Origin: Oxalobacteraceae sp. CFBP 8761
GTDB lineage: Bacteria; Pseudomonadota; Gammaproteobacteria; Burkholderiales; Burkholderiaceae_D
Reading direction: 5' to 3'
NCBI GenBank assembly: GCA_014841595.1
Contig: JACYUE010000001.1
Location: 66,193-130,192 of the forward strand
DNA: 64,000 bases
Below, piece by piece: positions 57,610 to 64,000 of the stretch (positions are counted from its first letter, which is position 1; every line of letters starts with the position of its first letter). The notes under the pieces are model-generated. The model searched no databases, was not told the DNA's origin, and saw only the letters and a program-made list of their open reading frames with translations. Both the position numbers and the translations under genes were made by a program.

Positions 57610-58839
57610 ATGGAACTCAACGACAAGCTCGAAATCCTGGCCGACGCGGCCAAGTACGACGCATCCTGCGCCAGCAGCGGTGCGCCCAAGCGCGGCTCCG
57701 AGGGCAAGGACGGCCTGGGCGCTACCACCGGCATGGGCATCTGCCACAGCTACACGCCCGATGGCCGCTGCGTCTCGCTGCTCAAGATCCTGCTCACGAA
57801 CTTCTGCATTTACGACTGCCAGTACTGCATCAACCGGCGCACGTCGAACGTGCCGCGCGCGCGCTTTGCGGTCGACGAGGTGGTCAAGCTGACGCAGGAT
57901 TTTTACCTGCGCAACTACATCGACGGCCTGTTCCTCAGTTCCGGCATCATCCAGTCGGCCGACTACACGATGGAGCAGCTGGTGGCCGTGGCGCGCACCC
58001 TGCGCGAGGTGCACAACTTCCGCGGCTATATCCACCTCAAGACGATTCCCGATGCCGACCCGCTCCTGATTACCGAAGCGGGACGCTGGGCCGATCGCCT
58101 GTCGGTCAACATCGAGCTGCCGACGCACGACAGCGTGACCAAGCTGGCGCCCGAAAAGAGCGTGCACACGATCAAGCTGGCAATGGGCTCCATCCGGCGC
58201 AAGCTCGATGAAAAAGCCGAAGAGCCAAGGTCACCCGCATTCGCGCCGGCCGGCCAGAGCACGCAGATGATCGTCGGGGCCGATGCCAGCGACGACCACA
58301 CGATCCTCAACACCGCCGAGACGCTGTACGGCAGCTATAAACTCAAGCGCGTGTACTACTCCGCGTTCAGCCCCATCCCGCAAAGCCCCAAGAGCGTGCC
58401 GCTCGCGCCACCGCCGCTGCTGCGCGAGCACCGTCTGTACCAGGCCGATTTCCTGCTGCGCAGTTACGGCTTCACGGCCGGCGAGATCATGCCGCAGACG
58501 GGCAACCTAGCGCTGGATATCGATCCCAAGCTGGCCTGGGCGCTGTCGAACCGCGACCAGTTTCCAATGGACCTGAACCGCGTCGATGCGACGCTGATCG
58601 CGCGCATCCCCGGCATCGGCCTGCGCAACGCCAAGCGCATCGCGGATCTGCGCCGCATTCGCCGCATCCGCTGGGAAGATTTATCGCGGCTGCGCTGCAG
58701 CCTGAAAAAACTGGCGCCGTTCGTCGTCACCGCCGACTACAAGCCGGCGCAGGGCGCGACCAGCTCCGACCTGCTGCGCAAGCACATGGCCGACGCGCCG
58801 CAGCAGATGAATCTGTGGCCGGAGCTGCAGGCGGCATGA
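57610..58839 (+). CDS. Putative DNA modification/repair radical SAM protein
   Basis: A 409-residue radical SAM enzyme. The cluster-binding motif is FCIYDCQYCINRR (CxxxCxxC), after ATTGMGICHSYTPDGRCVSL. The C-terminal third has a helix-hairpin-helix (LIARIPGIGLRNAKRIADL), which would bind DNA. This matches the family annotated as a radical SAM protein linked to uracil-DNA glycosylase, which co-occurs with the neighbouring UdgX. The start at 57610 (MELNDKLEILADAAKYDASC) is family-like. Its stop overlaps the UdgX start (ATGA). The chemistry is unknown. Confidence 0.87.
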   Translation: MELNDKLEILADAAKYDASCASSGAPKRGSEGKDGLGATTGMGICHSYTPDGRCVSLLKILLTNFCIYDCQYCINRRTSNVPRARFAVDEVVKLTQDFYLRNYIDGLFLSSGIIQSADYTMEQLVAVARTLREVHNFRGYIHLKTIPDADPLLITEAGRWADRLSVNIELPTHDSVTKLAPEKSVHTIKLAMGSIRRKLDEKAEEPRSPAFAPAGQSTQMIVGADASDDHTILNTAETLYGSYKLKRVYYSAFSPIPQSPKSVPLAPPPLLREHRLYQADFLLRSYGFTAGEIMPQTGNLALDIDPKLAWALSNRDQFPMDLNRVDATLIARIPGIGLRNAKRIADLRRIRRIRWEDLSRLRCSLKKLAPFVVTADYKPAQGATSSDLLRKHMADAPQQMNLWPELQAA

Positions 58840-60371
58840 CCCCCGCGGCCAGCGCAGCCGTCGTCGCCAGCGAAGCCGTTGCTGCGGTCCGCGCGGGCCA
58901 GCCGCTGCTGGTGGCCTCGTTCGTCGAGTGGCGCGCCACGGCCCGCGCCCTGCTGCGCGCTGGCGTGCCGCCCGAGGCGGTGACGTGGGGCGAGCCAGGC
59001 GCCGATTTGTTCTCGAGCGCGCCGGCAGCGCCGGCATCGGCCCTGGAGACGGTGCAGCCGACTGGCGACCTGCTGGCTGCGCCGCCTGCCGAACGGGTGG
59101 CACAAGCCACGCCCAGGCCGCAAGTCCCGCGCTCCCTGATGGAGATGCTGCAAACCGCCGCCTGCTACCGCGACCACGACCGCTGGGCCTTCCTGTACCG
59201 CGTGGTCTGGCGCTGGCAGCAGGGCGAGCACGATGTGCAGTCGCCCGCCGATCCCGATGGCGCGCGGCTGACGTCGATGGTCAAGGCCGTGCGGCGCGAG
59301 GTGCACGACATGTTTGCGTATATCCGCTTTCGCGAACGGCCGATCGAGGCCGGGCCACCACAGTTCGTCGCCTGGTTCGAACCCGCGCACGATGTGCTGC
59401 CGCAGGTGGCCGAACATTTCGTCGCCCGCATGGGCAAGATGACCTGGATGATCGCCACGCCCGAGGCCAGCGTGCTGTGGGACGGCGCCACGCTGCACGA
59501 TGCCGGGCCGTTGATGTCCGGCCCCGCCGACCTCGAAGACGACGGCGAGGCGCTCTGGCTGACCTACTACCGCAGCATCTTCAACCCAGCGCGCCTGAAC
59601 ACGAAGGTCATGCAAAGCCATGTGCCGTCGCGCTTCTGGAAGAACCTGCCCGAGGGCGCGCTGGTGCCGTCGATGGTCAGCCAGGCCGGCCTGGGCGCGC
59701 GCCGCATCGGCCAGGTTGCCGAGGTGGGCCAGCGCCGCGGCACGACGATCCCGATCGCGGCCGAGAAAGCGCAGCCCGACCGCGAGCAGCCATCGAAGCT
59801 CGACGAATGCCGGCGCTGCGAACTGTGGCAGCACGCGACGCAGGCCGTCGGCGGCATCGGGCCGGACCATGCGCAGATCATGCTCGTCGGCGAGCAGCCG
59901 GGCGACCAGGAGGATCTGTCCGGCCAGCCGTTCATCGGTCCAGCGGGCCAGTTGCTCGATCGCGTGTTTGCGCAGGCGCAGGTGGACCGCAAGGGCGTGT
60001 ACATCACCAACGCCGTCAAGCATTTCAAGTGGGAGCCGCGCGGCAAGCGGCGCCTGCACAAGACGCCGGCGCAGAAAGAAATCGAGGCCTGCCACTACTG
60101 GCTCGAAAAAGAAATCGCTACCCGCAAGCCGAAGGTGATCGTGGCGATGGGCGCTACTGCGCTGAAATCGGTGCTGCAGAAGGGGAACGTGACGCTCAGG
60201 GACAGTCTCGGCCAGCCGGTGCGCCATGGCGACGCGTGGGTGGTGACGATCTACCACCCGTCGTACGTGCTGCGCGTGCCGGACGAAGCGACCAAGCACG
60301 AAGCGTTTGCCGTGATGGTCGAGGGCTTGCGAGTGGCGCAGTCGCTGCTTGAGCAGTCTGGCGAGAACTGA
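58836..60371 (+). CDS. DUF4130 - UdgX fusion (uracil-DNA binding protein)
   Basis: A 511-residue two-domain protein. The N-terminal half (about 1-290) resembles DUF4130 (YRDHDRWAFLYRVVWRWQQG, RLNTKVMQSHVPSRFWKNLP). The C-terminal half (about 310-505) is a family 4-like uracil-DNA glycosylase of the UdgX type: MLVGEQPGDQEDLSGQPFIG and the extra loop KRRLHKTP near residues 405-411. In characterised UdgX proteins the His of this loop (His408 here) forms a covalent bond with the abasic site after uracil removal. Cys pair CRRCELW and later Cys fit the Fe-S site. The start is coupled to the radical SAM stop. Role is probably in DNA damage tolerance. Confidence 0.88.
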   Translation: MTPAASAAVVASEAVAAVRAGQPLLVASFVEWRATARALLRAGVPPEAVTWGEPGADLFSSAPAAPASALETVQPTGDLLAAPPAERVAQATPRPQVPRSLMEMLQTAACYRDHDRWAFLYRVVWRWQQGEHDVQSPADPDGARLTSMVKAVRREVHDMFAYIRFRERPIEAGPPQFVAWFEPAHDVLPQVAEHFVARMGKMTWMIATPEASVLWDGATLHDAGPLMSGPADLEDDGEALWLTYYRSIFNPARLNTKVMQSHVPSRFWKNLPEGALVPSMVSQAGLGARRIGQVAEVGQRRGTTIPIAAEKAQPDREQPSKLDECRRCELWQHATQAVGGIGPDHAQIMLVGEQPGDQEDLSGQPFIGPAGQLLDRVFAQAQVDRKGVYITNAVKHFKWEPRGKRRLHKTPAQKEIEACHYWLEKEIATRKPKVIVAMGATALKSVLQKGNVTLRDSLGQPVRHGDAWVVTIYHPSYVLRVPDEATKHEAFAVMVEGLRVAQSLLEQSGEN

Positions 60372-60540
60372 TCCACGTCGCGATATCGTGACGCGTGCGG
60401 AGGCGGGCTGGCACCCCTCCCAGGCCATCCTTGTCCGCACACTGCGTCTTGCGTATGCATTCGAAAGTCCTTGTGATCGCCGCGAAGGCCGCCGCATAAT
60501 CGGCGCACGCTTCTGGCCACTTTCACAACAGGATATCTTC

Positions 60541-61569
60541 ATGCGCCCACTCGTCGTTCCCGCACTGTGCTTGTCGTTGCTGGCTGCCCCTGGATGGGCA
60601 CAGTCGCTTGACGGGGCCGATGCCCCGCCTGCCGCTGTTGTCACCACGGACGCGGTCGAACCTGCGCCGGAACAGATTCACGTCGTCGCCCAGCGCCCTG
60701 GCCCGGGCATGTGGAAGGTAAAGAAGGGCGATCATGTGCTGTGGGTGTTTGGCACCTACGCGCCGCTGCCGAAGAACATGACGTGGCGCTCGCAGCAGGT
60801 GGAAAACGTCATCAAGCATTCGCAGGAGTACCTGGCACCACCAGGCGCCACAGCCAAGCCGGGCTTTTTCAAAATGGTCACGCTGCTGCCAAGCCTGATC
60901 GGCGTGCGCAAGAATCCGGATGGCGCGCAGCTGCGTGATGTTCTGCCGCGGGAAGACTACGCACAGTGGAGCACGCTCAAGGCAACCTACCTGCCCGAGA
61001 ACAGCGACGTCGAACGCGAGCGGCCGATCTTTGCCGCGCAGGCGTTGACGGAAGCGGCGCGCAAGGAAGCGGGCCTGGTGAACGGCTATGCGGTGCGCAA
61101 GCAGCTGCTCGCGCTGATCAAGAAGAGTGAGCTGAAACAGACGTCGACGGAGGTTGAACTACCGACGGACAATGCGCGCGCGTTGATCAAGAACTTCAAG
61201 AAGTCGAATCTGGCTGACGCCGCCTGCCTGAGGACAACGATGGCCACACTGAAGCAGGATCTCGACGGCGCAACAGCGCGCGCCAATGCATGGGCCAAGG
61301 GTGACGTGGATGAAATGCGCAAGCTGAACTACGCCGAACGCGAGGAGGCGTGTTTCGGCGCGCTGATGAACAGCGCCGCGCTCGATACGGAGCCTGAATG
61401 GAAGAACGTGAAGGCGCGCTCGCATGCGAAGTGGATTGCGTCGGCCGAGAAAGCACTTGCTGCCAATGCATCGACCTTTGCGCTGTTGTCGATGGATGAT
61501 ATTTTCGATCCGAAAGGCGTGATTGCGGCGCTGGCGGCGAAGGGGTATGAGGTCGTGGCACCTGAATGA
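60541..61569 (+). CDS. TraB/GumN family protein
   Basis: A 342-residue secreted protein. The signal peptide (PLVVPALCLSLLAAPGWAQS) precedes the TraB/GumN-type domain, recognised by MWKVKKGDHVLWVFGTYAPL and PKNMTWRSQQVENVI near the start and the C-terminal FALLSMDDIFDPKGVIAALA. The family is related to Tiki metalloproteases, but the metal-binding GxxH motif reads GTYAP here, so the expected His is absent and proteolysis is doubtful. A hairpin at 61567-61614 follows. A decayed partial copy lies immediately downstream. Confidence 0.75.
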   Translation: MRPLVVPALCLSLLAAPGWAQSLDGADAPPAAVVTTDAVEPAPEQIHVVAQRPGPGMWKVKKGDHVLWVFGTYAPLPKNMTWRSQQVENVIKHSQEYLAPPGATAKPGFFKMVTLLPSLIGVRKNPDGAQLRDVLPREDYAQWSTLKATYLPENSDVERERPIFAAQALTEAARKEAGLVNGYAVRKQLLALIKKSELKQTSTEVELPTDNARALIKNFKKSNLADAACLRTTMATLKQDLDGATARANAWAKGDVDEMRKLNYAEREEACFGALMNSAALDTEPEWKNVKARSHAKWIASAEKALAANASTFALLSMDDIFDPKGVIAALAAKGYEVVAPE

Positions 61570-61614
61570 AGTGATACCGCGCGCATGGCTGGAAAGCGGC
61601 ATGCGCGCACTTCA
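61567..61614. terminator. Hairpin after the TraB/GumN gene
   Basis: A two-part stem: TGAAGT (61567-61572)/ACTTCA (61609-61614), then a 6-nt bulge and GCGCGCATG (61579-61587)/CATGCGCGC (61600-61608) with a 12-nt loop. No T-run follows. Confidence 0.5.
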
Positions 61615-61687
61615 GTTGGGAATTCTTTGATTAAAAAACCAGCAAAATCCAGGGGTTAGTTGCCATCGCATTTTCGACCCCACTTCC

Positions 61688-62104
61688 GTGTCGAAAAGCT
61701 GTTGTGGTGCATCGGTGACTTCAAGCCGCAAACCCGGGCGGTCCCTCGCCTTGACGGTGGACGATCCGCGCAGCATCGTCAAGGACTTCAATAAACCCTC
61801 GCTCGACGCCACGCGCCGGCGCGCCAACGCCTGGGCCAGGGGCGACATCGACGTCATCCGCAACAGCGCCGCAATGCGCGACAACCCGGCCTTCCAGATG
61901 GCCGAATCACGACTGAAGGCGCTGTGGGTCGCCAACGCCGAGGCGGCGCGGGCCAGGAACACGTCGAGCTTCGCCGTGCTGTCGATGAGGGACATCCTCA
62001 ACCCGAAAGGGCTGGTAGCGGCGCTGGCAGCAAAGGGCTACAAGGTTGAGCGGCCGGGCGCGAGCGCGGCGCCTTTGCCGGGCAGCTGCGCTGGCATACA
62101 ATGA
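61688..62104 (+). pseudogene. Decayed, truncated copy of the TraB/GumN gene
   Basis: This reading frame (opening at a GTG) codes about 138 residues related to the C-terminal 140 of the upstream 60541 gene. LTVDDPRSIVKDFNKPSLDA matches ELPTDNARALIKNFKKSNLADA, and SSFAVLSMRDILNPKGLVAA matches STFALLSMDDIFDPKGVIAA. The block between, which includes AACLRTTMATLKQDLDG and EACFGALMNSAALDTE in the intact copy, is shortened, and the whole N-terminal two thirds with the signal peptide is missing. It looks like a tandem duplicate in decay. Translation is doubtful. Confidence 0.75.
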
Positions 62105-62143
62105 GTCCCGATTTGCCCGTACACAGAGATGAGGAAGAGGACC

Positions 62144-63187
62144 ATGACCAAAGCCGGGCCGGGCCAGGACGACCCCGAGCGCGTCCAGCGCCGCCTGCAG
62201 ATGGCAGACATCGCGCGCCTGGCAGGGGTGTCCACGGCAACGGTGTCGCGTGCCCTGAGCCATAGCCCGCTGGTGAGCGAGGAAACGCGCACCCGGATCC
62301 AGGAGCTGGCCGGATCGCTGCGCTATTCCGTGAACGTGGCGGCGCAAAATCTGCGCATGAAGCAGAACCGCACGGTGAGCGTGCTGATTCCGTTCGACCA
62401 CGCGACGCGCCAGCCGCTGTCCGACCCATTCCTGCTGGCCATGCTGGGCAGCCTGGCAGACGCGCTGACCGAGCAGGGCTACGAGATGCTGCTGTCGCGC
62501 ATAGGCACCGATGAATTCGGCGCTGCCGCAGCGCCCTTCGATACCGGCCGCGCGATCGGCATCATCATGGTCGGACAGTGGGGGCGGCATCAACAGCTCA
62601 ACGAGATGGCGGCCCGCAAGCTACCCATTGTCGTGTGGGGCGCCCAACTCCCCAACCAGCTGTATTGCTGTATCGGCAGCGACAATGTCAGCGGCGGCCG
62701 GATAGCCACTGAACACCTGATTGGCAAGGGGCGCCGCCGCATTGCTTTTCTCGGCGACATTGCGCTGCCGGAGCCGCAGCAGCGCTACCTCGGTTATTGC
62801 GAAGCCTTGGCCGCCCACGGCATCGGGTTCGACCCCCAGCTGCAAGTGAACGTGCCCTTTCTCTCGCAGGGCGGCATCGAAGGCGTACAGGCGCTGGCCG
62901 AGCGTGGCGTCGCTTACGATGCGGTGTTTGCGTGCAGCGACTTGCTGGCCATGAGCGCGGTCGACGCCCTGCGTTCCCGCGGGATCGGCGTGCCGGACGA
63001 GGTGGCGATCGTGGGCTATGACGACATCGCCCTGGCCGCGCTGTCGCACCCCCGGCTGACGACGATACGCCAGCCGATCGACGTCGCCGGCAAGGCATTG
63101 GTTGAAGCACTGCTGTCGCTGGTTCAAGGCCACGCCCCGGTCTCACTCCAATTGCCGACCGAACTGGTCGTCCGCGCCAGCACCTGA
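62144..63187 (+). CDS. LacI family transcriptional regulator
   Basis: A 347-residue sugar-responsive repressor. The LacI HTH is clear (MADIARLAGVSTATVSRALS), then the hinge helix region (SLRYSVNVAAQNLRMKQNRT) and a periplasmic-binding-protein-like effector domain (VSVLIPFDH, FDTGRAIGIIMVGQWG, VAIVGYDDIALAALSHPRLT). The start at 62144 is preferred because GAGGAAGAGG lies just upstream; an in-frame ATG is at 62129. Two LacI-type palindromes lie downstream, before the TonB receptor gene, which is its likely target. Effector unknown. Confidence 0.9.
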   Translation: MTKAGPGQDDPERVQRRLQMADIARLAGVSTATVSRALSHSPLVSEETRTRIQELAGSLRYSVNVAAQNLRMKQNRTVSVLIPFDHATRQPLSDPFLLAMLGSLADALTEQGYEMLLSRIGTDEFGAAAAPFDTGRAIGIIMVGQWGRHQQLNEMAARKLPIVVWGAQLPNQLYCCIGSDNVSGGRIATEHLIGKGRRRIAFLGDIALPEPQQRYLGYCEALAAHGIGFDPQLQVNVPFLSQGGIEGVQALAERGVAYDAVFACSDLLAMSAVDALRSRGIGVPDEVAIVGYDDIALAALSHPRLTTIRQPIDVAGKALVEALLSLVQGHAPVSLQLPTELVVRAST

Positions 63188-63213
63188 TCTGTCCCCATAC
63201 AAGGCTGAGAAAA

Positions 63214-63227
63214 TGCAATCGATTGTA
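63214..63227. promoter_or_regulatory. LacI-type operator O1
   Basis: TGCAATCGATTGTA, a palindrome with one mismatch and a central CG, as is typical of LacI/PurR-family operators. It lies 27 nt after the LacI-family gene. Confidence 0.7.
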
Positions 63228-63371
63228 TTTTCGCCGGTTTTTTTGATCCTCTCCCACAAAATTCCGTGCTGCGGCGCAGCAATTGCCCGTCAATTCCTAC
63301 GGATTAAGACGAGAAATCGGTAGAGCTCCAGAGAGGGTTTGCGCCGAAAACAACATGCTGCGCCGCATCTT

Positions 63372-63385
63372 TGCAATCGATTGCA
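63372..63385. promoter_or_regulatory. LacI-type operator O2
   Basis: TGCAATCGATTGCA, a perfect 14-bp palindrome matching O1 at 13 positions. It lies 112 nt before the TonB receptor start. The two sites are 158 bp apart (start to start), about 15 helical turns, compatible with looping. Confidence 0.8.
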
Positions 63386-63496
63386 CTAACTCTCACTTGG
63401 TGCGCATAATGTACATACCGCCTGGAATATGTCGACGTCTGCAGACGAGATCGATACCACCCCAACGGCCAATAATTACAATTCCGGAGACAAGTC

Positions 63497-64000
63497 ATGA
63501 AAGCGAATATTTCACGGATGGCTGCTGCCGTGTCCGTGGCAGTACTGCAGATGAATGTTGCGTACGCTCAGCAGGAGGCGCCAGCACCGGCCGCCACGCC
63601 GGCGGCCGACAGCCTGAACATGGAGCGCATCGTCGTCACGGGTACCAGCAGCGCATCGTCCAAGATGAAGTCGAGCGTCTCGATCAGCACCATGGACAAG
63701 GACGTGATTTTGCAGGCCGCACCGACCAGCGCGGCCGAGGTATTGCGCTCGATCCCCGGCGTGCGCTCCGAGTCATCGGGTGGCGAAGGCAATGCCAACA
63801 TGACGGTGCGCGGGGTACCGATTTCCGCCGGCGGCGCGCGTTACGTGCAGATCCAGGAAGATGGCTTGCCAGTGCTGCAATCGGGCGACTTCAACTTCAT
63901 CACGCCGGACGCCTACGTGCGTATCGACGGCGCGCTATCGCACCTGGAAGTAGTGCGCGGCGGTTCGGCTTCGACCCTGGCGACCAATTCGCCGGGCGGT
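63497..64000 (+). CDS. TonB-dependent receptor, C-terminus cut by window edge
   Basis: The first 168 codons of an outer-membrane receptor. A signal peptide (to about VAYAQQ) is followed by the TonB-box-like MERIVVTGTSS and the plug: ISTMDKDVILQAAPTSAAEV, LRSIPGVRSESSGGEGNANM, TVRGVPISAGGARYVQIQED, and LSHLEVVRGGSASTLATNSPGG is read up to the edge. Control by a neighbouring LacI-family regulator points to a sugar or oligosaccharide substrate rather than a siderophore. That is inferred from context. Confidence 0.9.
   Translation, partial: MKANISRMAAAVSVAVLQMNVAYAQQEAPAPAATPAADSLNMERIVVTGTSSASSKMKSSVSISTMDKDVILQAAPTSAAEVLRSIPGVRSESSGGEGNANMTVRGVPISAGGARYVQIQEDGLPVLQSGDFNFITPDAYVRIDGALSHLEVVRGGSASTLATNSPGG

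Larger units (their letters stand above)
63188..63496. promoter_or_regulatory. Intergenic control region of the right-end TonB receptor
   Basis: This 309-nt stretch has no convincing gene. It holds two near-identical palindromes of LacI-operator type, at 63214-63227 and 63372-63385, and a GGAGA Shine-Dalgarno just before 63497. It is richer in A and T than the neighbours. Confidence 0.65.

Overview
This 64 kb, GC-rich window looks like chromosome from a betaproteobacterium, most likely Oxalobacteraceae of the Massilia/Telluria/Duganella type. The evidence is the protein flavour and the conserved gene orders fur<>bamE-dapB, leuS-lptE-holA-proA, amgK-murU-pepP-ubiH <> lptD-surA-pdxA-rsmA and mnmA-nudJ. 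The genus is an inference. I saw no rRNA or tRNA genes, CRISPR array, transposase or prophage genes. Both ends cut a gene: an S46 peptidase on the left and a TonB-dependent receptor on the right.

Layout. 1-6.4 kb: S46 peptidase (cut), cardiolipin-synthase-like protein, small GlsB-type membrane protein, a stress protein with three 60-residue glycine-zipper repeats, then a cytochrome b561-yceI-yceI operon with a double-hairpin repeat between the two yceI genes. 6.6-11.8 kb: TonB receptor, purB, GST, PfkB-type sugar kinase. 11.8-15.4 kb: iron block with bacterioferritin, bfd, and feoA-feoB plus a Cys-rich small membrane protein, with Fur-box-like sites. 15.4-17 kb: GST and Xni-like nuclease. 17-20.1 kb: signalling cluster with a receiver lacking its phospho-Asp, an HTH-GAF protein and a GAF-(degenerate GGDEF)-EAL protein. 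20.1-24.9 kb: mnmA-nudJ and the three-gene proton-translocating transhydrogenase pntAA-pntAB-pntB. 24.9-26.5 kb: a NemR-like repressor and DJ-1/PfpI-family protein with two identical operators, bounded by long inverted repeats. 26.5-36.6 kb: ubiH, pepP, murU and amgK (peptidoglycan sugar salvage) divergent from lptD-surA-pdxA-rsmA.

36.8-50 kb: two tandem paralogous lipoproteins, HAD hydrolase, hrcA, fur, bamE, dapB, a barstar-like protein, leuS, lptE, holA, proA, hemJ-like, an RlmL-type rRNA methyltransferase. 50-57.5 kb: Bcr/CflA exporter, then a three-gene signalling operon (HDOD-GAF-histidine kinase; REC-PAS-GGDEF-EAL; 13 Sel1 repeats). 57.6-60.4 kb: radical SAM DNA modification/repair protein overlapping a DUF4130-UdgX fusion carrying the covalent-trapping KRRxH loop. 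60.5-64 kb: TraB/GumN protein followed by a decayed partial copy, then a LacI-family regulator, two LacI-type palindromes and the start of a TonB receptor.

Most of the window is conserved housekeeping sequence. The parts that deserve a second look are the HDOD-kinase/c-di-GMP/Sel1 operon, the 17-20 kb signalling cluster, the inverted-repeat-bounded NemR/DJ-1 module, and the radical SAM-UdgX pair.
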